From assembly GCF_002813775.1 (NCBI RefSeq), contig NZ_CP020370.1, positions 1,765,501 to 1,829,500 on the forward strand: DNA of 64,000 nt, read 5' to 3'. Origin of the DNA: Candidatus Thiodictyon syntrophicum (lineage in GTDB: Bacteria > Pseudomonadota > Gammaproteobacteria > Chromatiales > Chromatiaceae). Shown here one piece after another: positions 45,667 through 54,360 of the stretch. The notes beneath the pieces are model-generated. The model did not search any database. It worked only from the letters and a program-made list of their open reading frames with translations, and was not told the origin of the DNA. Numbering within the stretch: position 1 is the stretch's first letter; each line of letters opens with the position of its first letter. Made by a program: the position numbers and the translations under genes.

Positions 45667-48510
45667 ATGTCCGCCATCGCCGAGAGTCTGTCCCGAGTGG
45701 TCGTCGGAAACCCCATCCAGTTCCTCAACCTCAGTCTCTTCCCGCTGTTGGCCGAAGGACTGGCCAAGCCGGGCTACCGGCTCCTGGATGACGCACTTGG
45801 CGACGGTGGCGCGCGTGTCACGGAGGTTTCCGAAGTGGGGCACGTGCCGGAATTGTGCTTCGTCAACCGGGGCGACCTGCCGGTGTTGTTGGTCGACGGC
45901 GAAGAACTGATCGGCGCCAAACAGAACCGCATCCTCAACCTCAGCATCCTGGCCCCCGCGCACCAGACGATCGTCATCCCGGTTTCCTGCGTCGAGGCCG
46001 GTCGCTGGCACGCGCAGTCCGCCGAGTTCGGGAGCGCACGGCGCGCCCACTTCGGCGCTGGGCGGGCGCGCAAGGCCGCGGACGTGAGCGACTCCCTGCG
46101 GCGGCGCGGTTCCCGCGAGAGCAACCAGAGCGCGGTGTGGCACGACATCGCAGAGCGCTCGCGCCGCATGAAGGTGTCCTCTCCGACTGGAGCCGCCGCA
46201 GCCCTTGCGACGGCCAAGGTCGAGCGCTTCGCGGCCATTGGGGAAGGGGAAGACTGGCGGCTGATCGACGCCGGGCTCGCCGGCGGCGCCCTGGTCAAGG
46301 ACGGGCGCCTCATCCACCTCTGCGCCTTCCGGACCCCGGCCGACACTGACGGCGGTGCGGCGCCGGACCCCGCGGGCCGCAACCGCCTGGTGCTCTCATT
46401 GGACACCGACCGCCGGCTGATCCGCTGGCGCGGCGACAGCGAGCGCTATCTGCATCTGCGCCTGCGCACACCACGTCTGGGGGGCGAGCGTGCCCCGGTG
46501 GACCTGGCCTTGGCCCTGGACCGGTCCGGGTCCATGGGTGGTGACAAATGGCCGCGCGCGTGCGAGGCCGCGTTGACCGCCATCGAGCGACTCGGACCCC
46601 GTGATCGGGTTGCCCTGGTCGTTTTTGATGACCACATCGACACCCTGCTGCCCCTGACCGCGGCAGGTACCGAGGCCCGTCGTGCGGCTGCCGACGCACT
46701 CGGCGGCGTCGGCCCGCGCGGCTCCACCAACCTTGGCGAAGGTTGGCTCACCGCCTGCGGTCTGATCGGCCGCGAGGCCACGAACGAACGGCTGCGCCGC
46801 TGCTTTGTACTCACCGACGGCCAGGCCAATGTCGGAATCGTTGATCCCGCAGAACTCGCCCAGCACGCCGGGCAGCTACTTCAGCTTGGTATCCGCACCA
46901 GCACCTTTGGTGTCGGTAACGACTACAACGAGGAACTGCTCGGTGCCCTGGCGGACGCGGGCGGCGGCGCAGTCCGCGACATCGCCAACGCCGCGGGCAT
47001 CCCGAGCGCCATCGCCCAGGAGTTGGGCGATGCCCTCGAGGTGGTCTATGCCGATAGCCGTGTGCAGCTCGCCTGGCAGGCCGACCTCGCGGTCGCTGTC
47101 ATGGGGCCTTGGCCGGTCACCCCGTCCGATCATGCGCTGATTATCCGCACCGGCGATCTGGTCAGCGAACAGGTGCTCGACCTGCTGGTCAGCCTCCGCT
47201 TCCCGGCCGGCAATAAGAACGCGGATTGCACCGTGCGGGTGACGGTCAGCGACGGCGACCGTCCCCTGGGCACGGAGGAGATCCATTGGACCTGGGTTGA
47301 CTGGGCCACGCGCAAGGGTCAGCCCCGGCAAGCCGCAGTCGAGCGTCGGGTTGGCGAGCAACTGGCCCATCAGGCGCGGCGCGAAGCCGCCGCCCGCAAC
47401 CGCGACGGCGATCTCGAGGGGGCGTGCGACAGTCTGCGCACCGCTGCCCAGCGCATTCGCAACTACGGATCGGAGAATCCCGCGCTGCTGGCCCTGGCGG
47501 ATTCCATCAAGTCCGAAATCCCGCGGTATCAGCAGCCGCTCCCGGCACGAGACGTAAAGGCACAGATCGCCGAGTCCCGGGCAGGAACACTCGGACGGGG
47601 CGGGGCCGGTGCCCGCATCCGGGACCTTGCCCCCCAGTTGGCGTATCTCCCCTGCCAGGACAGCCCGGAGCTCGCCGAGCGCTGCCGCAAGCTGGTGAAG
47701 ATCCCGCGCGAACAGGCCGCCGCCCTGGGCCAGTCGGCACTGGCAGCGATCACGGCCGGGGCCTATCCCGATGCAGCCGGACAGCCCGTGGACTGGAGTG
47801 CCGCCGTGGCCGCGGCCGTCGCCGCCAAACGCAGCCTGCCGCCGGATGCCGTCCTGCCGACGCCCGCGGTCGCTCGGTCCACCCAGAACAGGGTCCAGGT
47901 GGCCAACGAAACCACCCTCACGGCAGCCCGACGACTGGCCAACGCGGGCGAGCGGGTGCTGGCGCTCAACTTCGCCAACGGCATCCAGCCCGGTGGCGGC
48001 TTTCTGAACGGCGCCCGTGCCCAAGAGGAGGTGCTGTGCCGCTCCAGTGCCCTCTACGCCACCCTGCGGGGCGATCCCATGTATGCCGCCCACGCGGCCA
48101 GGACGCGACCGGATTCGACTGACTGGGCGATCCTCTCCCCGGAAGTGCCGGTGTTCCGGACGGACGATGGCACCGCGCTGCCGACGCCCTGGATGCTCAG
48201 CGTACTCACCTGCGCCGCGCCTTATGCCCCCGGCATCGGCCAACCACTGGCGGGCGACCTCTTGGCCGTTCGCATCCGGCGCGTCCTCGCCATTGCCCGG
48301 GCCTATGACTATTCGGTACTGGTCCTGGGCGCCTGGGGTTGCGGCGCCTTCGGCAACGATCCCGCCCGCACTGCGAGCGACTTCCATGCCGCACTTGCCG
48401 GGGAGTTCAACGGCGCCTTTGCACAGGTGGTCTTCGCCATCGCCGACTGGTCGGCGGAGCGGCGCAATCTGGCGCCGTTTCGGGATCTGTTCGCCGCCGG
48501 TGTAGCCTAA
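45667..48510 (+). CDS. ARPP-1-like / vWA / microbial PARG fusion protein (947 aa)
   Basis: Three modules in one chain. Residues about 1-170 resemble the ARPP-1 (DUF6569) domain (FVNRGDLPVLLVDGEELIGAKQNR). A von Willebrand A domain (about 275-460) has a full MIDAS: LALDRSGSMGG (about 284), RGSTNLGEG (about 352) and LTDGQANVG (about 382). The C-terminal quarter is a microbial-type PARG/TIGR02452 domain with NFANGIQPGGGFLNGARAQE (about 768) and LGAWGCGAFGNDP (about 886), which would remove ADP-ribose. The start at 45667 has GAAGGAG 6 bases upstream; a longer frame from 45454 is rejected. The pairing suggests a regulated NAD+/ADP-ribose stress function. The combination in one polypeptide is unusual. 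Confidence 0.8.
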   Translation: MSAIAESLSRVVVGNPIQFLNLSLFPLLAEGLAKPGYRLLDDALGDGGARVTEVSEVGHVPELCFVNRGDLPVLLVDGEELIGAKQNRILNLSILAPAHQTIVIPVSCVEAGRWHAQSAEFGSARRAHFGAGRARKAADVSDSLRRRGSRESNQSAVWHDIAERSRRMKVSSPTGAAAALATAKVERFAAIGEGEDWRLIDAGLAGGALVKDGRLIHLCAFRTPADTDGGAAPDPAGRNRLVLSLDTDRRLIRWRGDSERYLHLRLRTPRLGGERAPVDLALALDRSGSMGGDKWPRACEAALTAIERLGPRDRVALVVFDDHIDTLLPLTAAGTEARRAAADALGGVGPRGSTNLGEGWLTACGLIGREATNERLRRCFVLTDGQANVGIVDPAELAQHAGQLLQLGIRTSTFGVGNDYNEELLGALADAGGGAVRDIANAAGIPSAIAQELGDALEVVYADSRVQLAWQADLAVAVMGPWPVTPSDHALIIRTGDLVSEQVLDLLVSLRFPAGNKNADCTVRVTVSDGDRPLGTEEIHWTWVDWATRKGQPRQAAVERRVGEQLAHQARREAAARNRDGDLEGACDSLRTAAQRIRNYGSENPALLALADSIKSEIPRYQQPLPARDVKAQIAESRAGTLGRGGAGARIRDLAPQLAYLPCQDSPELAERCRKLVKIPREQAAALGQSALAAITAGAYPDAAGQPVDWSAAVAAAVAAKRSLPPDAVLPTPAVARSTQNRVQVANETTLTAARRLANAGERVLALNFANGIQPGGGFLNGARAQEEVLCRSSALYATLRGDPMYAAHAARTRPDSTDWAILSPEVPVFRTDDGTALPTPWMLSVLTCAAPYAPGIGQPLAGDLLAVRIRRVLAIARAYDYSVLVLGAWGCGAFGNDPARTASDFHAALAGEFNGAFAQVVFAIADWSAERRNLAPFRDLFAAGVA

Positions 48511-48909
48511 CCGGGTCGGTTCCATCCCAATGCGACGTGCTTGGGGACCACCTGACGCAACGCCCGAGTGCGTCCCCAGCGCCTTGGCCTGAAACGTGTT
48601 CACAGACGAGCCTGAAAAGAACATAATCGGGGTAGCGTCCGCGACTTGTTCCACGATTTCTGAGCCGATGACAGGAGGCTGACCGATGACTGAACGGTCG
48701 GGACCTTGGTCGATCTGGGTATCCTGGAAATCGACGGCCGCCAGCGCGTCTTCATACCTTGGGATGAGATTGATCTGCGGGTGCTGCTGGCGGCTTGAAT
48801 GTGAAGAGCCTCGAAGAGCATCGGCCTCGGCGATGCGCGAACTGCGTCATCCCGAAGTTTTTATCGTTTGCCAGAAATATTTGAGCCGAGCCCTTAGTCA
48901 GGTGAAAAC
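48511..48909. other. Gene-poor stretch with a possible short coding relic
   Basis: A 32-codon frame ending at 48797 reads LVDLGILEIDGRQRVFIPWD and continues EIDLRVLLAA. It looks protein-like but has a stop just upstream, so it is probably the tail of a lost gene. Otherwise nothing was recognised. GC content falls towards the PLD gene. Confidence 0.3.
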
Positions 48910-49950
48910 GTGAAAATAATCTCAGATCGGCAAATCCATCAGGCTATCGCAATAGCTAATCCGTATTGTATTGCAGTCGCCTACGTCGGCGCCGACTGGA
49001 CGACATATGTCAATGCAGACTCTTTGCAAGAGGTAATAGTTTCCCCTACGCTTGGCAGCAATCCGCGCGCGATATCCGGTATTGTGACGGCACTTTGCGG
49101 TTGGGATAAGGTTCATTTCTTAACGAACCTGCACTCGAAAATCTACCTCGGCAAGAATTGCGCCGTTATTGCCAGCTCCAACCTGACCAGCCACGGTCTC
49201 GCCGGCGGTGTTCATGACTTACGCGAAATCGGATGCGCTGTCGAAAGTCCGGGAAATCTGACGAAGATCGCCGGAATTATTGCTGATTACCGATCTGCTG
49301 CAGCCCTTGAATTTCCAGATGAGGCAGCCAAGAAGCGAGCCCTACTACAGCTTGAGCGTAATTGGGGTAAGGCGCTTGCGGAAGGGCTTATTGAAGAAGA
49401 TTACGCCAACAATAATAAACAGGTGAAAAAAGACGTTAGATCATTCGACCCCCAGAGCAGAAGCCCGTTTCATATTTGCTGGTATCGTGGGGATTGCCAG
49501 CTTAATCATGCGGCCATTGCGGAAATAGTCCCGGAATATCGGGAAGATGGCGCGGAAAGCATCCTTCATGACTATTTGTCATTTGCCCGGTCTGACGACG
49601 ATAAAATCTCCGTTGGTGATTGGGTATTGGTATGGAGAGCGCGAGCGGATGGGCAGCCAGATCGCGGAGTAAACCCATACTGGCTTTACATTCATACGAT
49701 AGTCCCAAAAGGGGCCGACTGCGCAGATTATCCCGTATTAGCGATACAGCGAACAGATAAGCGTGTAGGCTCGCCTCCATTTGAAATACCTCCCCATGTA
49801 GCCGCGTTCCGGCAAGTACTTAGCTCGGGAGCATTCCCGGAATTTCTTGAGGCAACTGATGAGATTTGGGAGGTTTCTCGCACCTTTCCCCGTTTTTCCG
49901 AGTTCATAGCGGCTTGGAAAAATATGTGCGGCAATGAGCAACCGATTTAG
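48910..49950 (+). CDS. Phospholipase D-like nuclease domain protein (346 aa)
   Basis: Contains one HKD-type site: HSKIYLGKN (H75, K77) followed by IASSNLTSHGL, as in PLD-superfamily nucleases of the NgoFVII/DUF kind that act as homodimers. The second half (residues about 180-346) is uncharacterised and carries DWVLVWRARADGQP, perhaps a small-molecule or DNA-recognition part. The start codon is GTG after AGGTGAAAAC. Base composition is clearly lower in GC than its neighbours, a sign of horizontal acquisition. The function is unknown; an antiphage or restriction role is a guess. Confidence 0.7.
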   Translation: MKIISDRQIHQAIAIANPYCIAVAYVGADWTTYVNADSLQEVIVSPTLGSNPRAISGIVTALCGWDKVHFLTNLHSKIYLGKNCAVIASSNLTSHGLAGGVHDLREIGCAVESPGNLTKIAGIIADYRSAAALEFPDEAAKKRALLQLERNWGKALAEGLIEEDYANNNKQVKKDVRSFDPQSRSPFHICWYRGDCQLNHAAIAEIVPEYREDGAESILHDYLSFARSDDDKISVGDWVLVWRARADGQPDRGVNPYWLYIHTIVPKGADCADYPVLAIQRTDKRVGSPPFEIPPHVAAFRQVLSSGAFPEFLEATDEIWEVSRTFPRFSEFIAAWKNMCGNEQPI

Positions 49951-50007
49951 CTCGTTGCAGAGAGGCAGATGCCCCTAGAAGCTTATCCGCAAAGTTTCTC
50001 TTCAGGC

Positions 50008-50031
50008 GGGATGGGGCATTTGCCCCGTCCC
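50008..50031 (+). terminator. Hairpin after the PLD gene
   Basis: GGGATGGGGCA, loop TT, TGCCCCGTCCC form an 11-bp stem with one wobble pair, followed by CCAATATTTT. It lies about 60 bases after the stop, a plausible intrinsic terminator. Confidence 0.6.
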
Positions 50032-50072
50032 CAATATTTTCAGGTTGTCACCGAATCGATCGAGGACAGCCC

Positions 50073-50348
50073 ATGGCGCCACTGCTGCTCAACGACGTGC
50101 CGATGCCACTGCCCGCGCGCCTGCGCGAGCGCGATGCGGCGGACCGTCGGACGCTGGATGGACAGGTGATCTGGCTGCTGCAACATTTACCCCAAGGAGC
50201 GCATCTATGCAATGGCAAGAAATCCGCGCCCATTATCCGCAACACTGGCTTTTGCTGGAGGCGGTCAAGGCCCATTCGGAAGGCGACCAGCGTATTCTCG
50301 AGCAACTGGCGGTGCTTGACGCCTTCCCCGATTCGGCGACGGCCCTGA
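50073..50348 (+). CDS. Possible FitA/RHH-type antitoxin, C-terminus doubtful (up to 91 aa)
   Basis: The first 45 codons read MAPLLLNDVPMPLPARLRER and DAADRRTLDGQVIWLLQHL, the pattern of small ribbon-helix-helix or FitA-like antitoxins (I.DVP..L...L..RA....RSL.GQV..LL). The rest overlaps the following gene in another frame and looks non-protein-like, so a frameshift or natural early end is possible. No toxin gene is paired with it. Confidence 0.35.
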   Translation: MAPLLLNDVPMPLPARLRERDAADRRTLDGQVIWLLQHLPQGAHLCNGKKSAPIIRNTGFCWRRSRPIRKATSVFSSNWRCLTPSPIRRRP

Positions 50349-50367
50349 GCGCTTACGCACGAATTCA

Positions 50368-52283
50368 GGCCTTGATCATCGTTCCGGCCACCCCCGTTAC
50401 GCCGCTACCGGCAGGAGCGCGGGCGGCTTGGGCGGGCGCGGTCGTCGGCGCGCTGGCGGCGGGGGCAACGGCATGCGCTGGAGCACCTGCGCGAACAGCG
50501 TTTCGTGGGCCCGGCCGAAGAAGCGCTCAGCGGCAGTGGTCCCGTCGGGGCGACGGAGGTGGAAGTTATGTACGGCGGTCAGTGCCTCGAGCTTGCGGTC
50601 GCTCAGGCGATGTCGGCCATGGTGATGTAGGGACAGTTGGCCGTTGCGCCCCTCCACGCTGGAACTGCTGCGCTGGAACAGGTCGGCGCAGTCACCGGCC
50701 ACCTGTTCGAGGCGCGCGCGCTCGGCCTCTGGGAGGGCCTGGAGCGGATGATCGCGTTGGCGCAGCGGTTCGAGCAACTGCCGGCTCAGGGCGTGCAGAC
50801 GGTGGCGCGGTTCAGCGAGCGTGCTGCGATTGGCGACGCGCTCGAGGTAGAGCGCCGGAATCAGCTGCGTGAGCAACGCCAGTTCCACGGCGGGCGGCAG
50901 ATTCAGCGCCTCGACCTTGGCCTGCACGGTCGCAAAGAAAAAGGTAATGGTGGCAAGGAACTGAATCGTCAGGCGCTGCGCCTTGGCCAGGCGCTCACGG
51001 GCGCGCGTTGGCAGATCGGCCGCGTCGGCCAGCTGTTGCAGCCGCGTCCACACGTCGGCAAAGCGTTGCGCGATGCGCGCCACGGGCTGCGCCTGTCCCT
51101 GCTCCAACTCATAGGGGTGATAGAGGGTCCCCAACTCACGCACCAGTTCACGGGCCTCGGCCTGACGCGCTTGCGCCTGTACCTGATCGGCTTCGGCCTG
51201 CACCACGACCGCCAGGGCGGCTTCAATGCGGGGCGCGAACGCCGGTGGGCGCCCGCGCGGACGCGGGGATTGGGCGTCATAGGCCTGCGCGGTCGCCCGC
51301 TCAGCGTCCAGCGACGTCTGGGCGGCCGCGACGCTGGCGCCCGCCTGTTTCACGTGGCGGACCAAGTGTAGGCTGGTGCCCTTGGACACCTCCTGTTGCA
51401 CATGAAACAGGTCCGGGGAATGATGGGCCGCACAATCCGTCTGGATATGGCGGCGCAACGCTGTGGCCTCGTCGCTGGTGCCCTGGATCACGGTCACGTT
51501 CAAGCCGTCCAGACCCGCGCGCAACGCCTGCGTCCAGGTGGCCGCCGTGCGATCGGCGGCGTACTGTTCGCGCAGCAGAAAGTTCGACACCGGCTCCAAC
51601 ATGACCAACAAAATCTGCGGATGAAAGGTCTCATCCTCGCACGCCGTGATCGCGCGGTGCGGCATGCCCACCGCCAACGCCGCCCGTTGCTCACGCGCCA
51701 CGGCGACCACCATCTCCTCCAAGGCCGCATTGAGGGCCTGGTGGGTGCCATAGCTCGCGCCGACGAACGCCGACAACCCACTCAACTTCAAGAATTCACA
51801 CACCATCCGCACCCCGGCACCGCCGTGCAGCGTGATGACGAAGTGCGCCGCCACCACCACTTGGTGCAGCCACTGCACGCCCTCAGGGGTCGCCACGAAG
51901 GCTGCCAACACCGCCGGGGCCGCGCCGACCGGGGTCGGCTTGCACCAGTCCTGCAAGGTGCTGCGCGCCACGCCCAGTTCGGCGGCGACGTGGCGTTGCG
52001 GCTGCCCCGTCGCCAAGCGGGCCACGGCCGCCCCGCGCTGTTCGGCTCGCTCCAGGCGCGAGCGGTGCTTCACGACCCACCGCCGGCCGACCGCCGGACC
52101 ACGCCCGATGGCGTCGACCCGATGTCTGCGCTAAAGTCGATCCCGGCAGGACCTTCGAACATCGTGCTTCTCCCTCGGTTTGTTTGCACTTCCAAGGGTA
52201 CACAATTTCGCGGGTCCTGCCGCTCTCCAGTGGGGGTTAACCAAGCCCTACGCTAGGTCTTGGCCGGATTTATGATCAAGGCC
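50368..52283 (-). mobile_element. DUF6399-type insertion sequence (1916 bp)
   Basis: Ends GGCCTTGATCATCGTTCCGG (left) and, read inward, GGCCTTGATCATAAATCCGG (right) are inverted. A perfect 8-bp target duplication CGAATTCA lies at 50360-50367 and 52284-52291. One transposase gene fills the element. It is the only member of its end-sequence family in the window with coding capacity. Confidence 0.92.
50397..52073 (-). CDS. DUF6399-family putative transposase (558 aa)
   Basis: Large transposase-like protein. An N-terminal HTH (AVARLATGQPQRHVAAELGVARSTLQDWC, residues about 15-43) is followed by a long helical region. The DUF6399-type C-terminus has SSSVEGRNGQLSLHHHGRHR and LTAVHNFHLRRPDGTTAAERFF. 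Candidate acidic residues are in ITACEDETFHPQ (about 144) and IQGTSDEATALRRH (about 203). It ends in a proline/arginine tail. There are no stops or shifts, so it is probably active. It is the obvious candidate to mobilise the foldback MITEs. Confidence 0.75.
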   Translation of the reverse strand: MKHRSRLERAEQRGAAVARLATGQPQRHVAAELGVARSTLQDWCKPTPVGAAPAVLAAFVATPEGVQWLHQVVVAAHFVITLHGGAGVRMVCEFLKLSGLSAFVGASYGTHQALNAALEEMVVAVAREQRAALAVGMPHRAITACEDETFHPQILLVMLEPVSNFLLREQYAADRTAATWTQALRAGLDGLNVTVIQGTSDEATALRRHIQTDCAAHHSPDLFHVQQEVSKGTSLHLVRHVKQAGASVAAAQTSLDAERATAQAYDAQSPRPRGRPPAFAPRIEAALAVVVQAEADQVQAQARQAEARELVRELGTLYHPYELEQGQAQPVARIAQRFADVWTRLQQLADAADLPTRARERLAKAQRLTIQFLATITFFFATVQAKVEALNLPPAVELALLTQLIPALYLERVANRSTLAEPRHRLHALSRQLLEPLRQRDHPLQALPEAERARLEQVAGDCADLFQRSSSSVEGRNGQLSLHHHGRHRLSDRKLEALTAVHNFHLRRPDGTTAAERFFGRAHETLFAQVLQRMPLPPPPARRRPRPPKPPALLPVAA

Positions 52284-52387
52284 CGAATTCATCGCGAAGT
52301 CCCGCAACGGGAACTTTACGTTTTCCACACTAGCCGGGATACGCTGGACATCCTGGAGCGGCAGTGGCTTGGCATTCGGAGCGACTC

Positions 52388-52510
52388 ATGATAATTGAAT
52401 TGCGACGTGGCCTCCCGTACGTCACCGCAGAAATCGAGTATCGCGGACAGCACGAAGATCCAAGGATGTGCTTGCCCAGTCGCGGAACTTGGATGGCAGT
52501 GAACATGTAA
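52388..52510 (+). pseudogene. Truncated retropepsin-like protease gene (40 aa)
   Basis: The ATG overlaps the stop of the preceding split gene (ATGA). MIIELRRGLPYVTAEIEYRG matches the first strand pair of retroviral-like aspartic proteases often found at this position. The frame then turns to unrelated text and stops before any DTGS active site. A deletion has removed the body of the gene. Confidence 0.5.
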
Positions 52511-52562
52511 GCAGTGACGCCATTTGCCTTCAGATTCAGAAGATAAGCCCGGAGAATCAACT

Positions 52563-52757
52563 ATGACTGTTGCAGAGTTGGCCTACGAACAGATCAAGAC
52601 ACTCCCCGAGACCCAGGCGCGGGAGGTGCTGGATTTCATCGGCTACCTGAAGGAAAAGAGCGAGCGAGCGCAATGGGAGGATCTGATGGCTGCTCAAGCG
52701 GGTTCGCTCGCTTCCGTCTGGGACAACCCGGAAGATGAGGTGTGGAATGATCTATAG
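52563..52757 (+). CDS. MazE/DUF2281-like antitoxin (64 aa)
   Basis: Small antitoxin: MTVAELAYEQIKTLPETQAR and EVLDFIGYLKEKSER form the helical N-terminal part typical of DUF2281-type antitoxins. The tail ASVWDNPEDEVWNDL is the toxin-binding type. It overlaps the toxin start by 11 bases. The start at 52563 is chosen by family form. Confidence 0.75.
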   Translation: MTVAELAYEQIKTLPETQAREVLDFIGYLKEKSERAQWEDLMAAQAGSLASVWDNPEDEVWNDL

Positions 52758-53385
52758 GCGCGGCGACTTGGCCCTGGTGCCGTTTCCGTTCACCGACCTG
52801 TCGTCCGCGAAGCGACGGCCGGTATTGGTGTTGGCCGACCCGGATGGCTACGGTGACTTCGTCGCGGTCGCTGTGACCTCGCGCCCGCACCACAGCAACG
52901 CCATTGCCATCCGCGATCAGGACATCAGTAGCGGCGCGCTGCCCGCGGCGAGTGGGGTGCGTACCGACAGGGTCGTTACCTTGAACGTCGTTCTGGTAAA
53001 CAAGGTTTTCGGGTCCGCGAGCAGCATGTTCGTGGATCGAGTGGTACGCGGGGTTTGCTCACGCGTCGGGATCAATGCAGCCCCGGCGCGCCAAGCAACG
53101 GGACCTAGGTTGGGTGCGATAGTCGGGAGAAGATTGGCCAACAGGGTGAACAAACGCATCGTCATCATCGTCGGCCCCAACGGCGCGGGTAAGACCACCT
53201 TCGCCCGCGAGTTCCTGCCGAACGAGGTTCTGTCCTTACTGGACCCGGAGACGGCTATGGTTCGGGTTGCGGAGCGTGTAGCCCAGGGTGGGCACGCCGT
53301 CCCGGAGTCAACAATCCGCCGTTGCTTTGCTGCGGGCTTGAGGAATTTTTCTCGTCCTTTTCCGTTTTCACCGGACACGATTTAG
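52747..53385 (+). pseudogene. MazF/PemK toxin joined to a deleted zeta-type toxin
   Basis: Residues 1-108 are a PemK/MazF mRNA interferase (MIYRRGDLALVPFPFTDLSS, RRPVLVLAD, then LVNKVF) without the usual C-terminal helix. The same frame runs on into NKRIVIIVGPNGAGKTTFAR with Walker A, the start of a zeta/UDP-N-acetylglucosamine kinase, then jumps to RVAERVAQGGHAVPESTIRR near its C-terminus, so about 60 central residues are missing. The zeta part could also be translated alone from a GTG at 53146. This is a fusion of relics and toxin activity is doubtful. Confidence 0.7.
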
Positions 53386-53445
53386 CCCCCATGGTCAGGT
53401 TGCATGCTGATATCGCAGCCATAGCCACTCTGACAGAGAAAACAG

Positions 53446-53658
53446 ATGAATTCTCCGGAACTGGAGCGAATGACGATCAACACCAAGGTCATGGGCGGCA
53501 AGCCTTGTATTCGCGGCATCAGGATAACGGTCGGCACCGTCACCGGATTGCTGGCGTCAGGCGAAACGATAGGCAAAGTCCTGGAACTCTATCCCAGCCT
53601 CGAATGGGCGGACATTTGTGCGGCCCTGGCCTATGCGACAATCGCTCCAGACCGATGA
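53446..53658 (+). CDS. DUF433 antitoxin-like protein (70 aa)
   Basis: Matches DUF433 (VapB-like HTH): MGGKPCIRGIRITVGTVTGL, then EWADICAALAYA. Its usual C-terminal tail is replaced after AYATIAPDR, where the sequence meets a VapC-type fragment on the other strand. The usual DUF5615 toxin partner is absent, so it is an orphan and probably slightly truncated. Confidence 0.75.
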   Translation: MNSPELERMTINTKVMGGKPCIRGIRITVGTVTGLLASGETIGKVLELYPSLEWADICAALAYATIAPDR

Positions 53659-53868
53659 GTCGACCAGTACCATCACGCATCGTCGCGCCGCATGGCATCC
53701 AGGTCGCCATCCCAGGGCAACTTGCCGCGCGCCGCGCGGATGCGTTCCTGCTCCTTCAGTCGAACCAAGCCGTAACCGCTCCTCGATCGCTTCGCGCTTG
53801 GGTTGGAGCCCCGAGAGCGCCTGTGCACGCTCCATGAGCCGGTCATCGATCACGATGTTGGTTCGCAT
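53640..53868 (-). pseudogene. VapBC remnant: VapB with a frameshift, VapC cut to about 11 residues
   Basis: VapB starts at 53868 (MRTNIVIDDRLMERAQALSG, KREAIEERLRL). One extra base then shifts the frame. The rest continues as VRLKEQERIRAARGKLPWDG in the next frame and ends at 53673. VapC begins there (ATGA overlap) with MVLVDSSVWSD, a PIN-domain start, and is cut off where it meets the DUF433 gene. It is non-functional. Confidence 0.75.
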
Positions 53869-53989
53869 GCCGTGGGTCTCCGGAAGACTCAATGTCGGCA
53901 ATTATGCGCCTCGAGCTTGGGGCGGCGGAATCCTCGCTCGCGTCGTCTTACCCGCTGAACTTCATGGTCTGCAGTTCCACGCGCGTGAG

Positions 53990-54124
53990 GGCCTTGATCA
54001 TAACTCCGGCCACACGTCCTTGCGGCAACCCGTCGCGGCCTGGGGGCCGCTCCTACGCCGTAGGAGCGGCCCCCAGGCCGCGACGGATGGCACCCTCGAG
54101 GTGGCCGGAATAATGATCAAGGCC
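53990..54124. mobile_element. 135-bp foldback MITE with perfect target duplication
   Basis: Ends GGCCTTGATCATAACTCCGG and (inward) GGCCTTGATCATTATTCCGG match the IS at 50368. The 8-bp duplication CGCGTGAG flanks it exactly (53982-53989 and 54125-54132). The core (about 54030-54086) is a near-perfect palindrome containing GGGGGCCGCTCCTACG and its complement, a REP-like sequence. Confidence 0.88.
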
Positions 54125-54142
54125 CGCGTGAGGACGGGGATA

Positions 54143-54360
54143 TGCGGCGTCGCTACGCGACGTTCAGGGCGGATCAGGGCATGAGCTTACGCTTGAGCAG
54201 ATCATTGACCTGCTGCGGGTTGGCCTTGCCCTGGCTCCGCTTCATGACCGACGAAGCCGAAGACCTTGTCCTTGCCGGCGCGGTACTGGGCCACCTGGTC
54301 GGGGTTGGCAGCGATGATGGTGTCGATCAGTGATGCGATGGCGCCGCTGTCGGTGATCTG
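54143..54360 (-). repeat. Duplicated 3' end of gatB
   Basis: About 215 bases repeat the sequence at 55368-55587, covering the last 65 or so codons of gatB and the adjoining repeat. The copy has two short deletions (one removes part of the MKQSQG/VGQ region) and many substitutions, so it is non-coding. With the true gatB end it brackets the broken Rpn-like gene. Confidence 0.85.

Larger units (their letters stand above)
50207..52391 (+). pseudogene. Small conserved gene of unknown function, split by the DUF6399 IS
   Basis: The ATG at 50207 has AAGGAG 7 bases upstream and opens MQWQEIRAHYPQHWLLLEAV. The IS follows codon 54. Joining 50367 to 52292 (one CGAATTCA copy) restores ...ALSAYARIHREVPQRELYVF, ending WLGIRSDS at 52391, about 85 residues with no other damage. 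Genes of this kind (QWQEIR.HYP..WLL.EA) often precede a retropepsin-like protease gene, and a truncated relic of such a gene overlaps the stop here. The function of the family is not known to me. Confidence 0.75.

Noticed and set aside
46876-48654. 592-codon leftward ORF
   Set aside because: Antisense shadow of the PARG half of the fusion protein.
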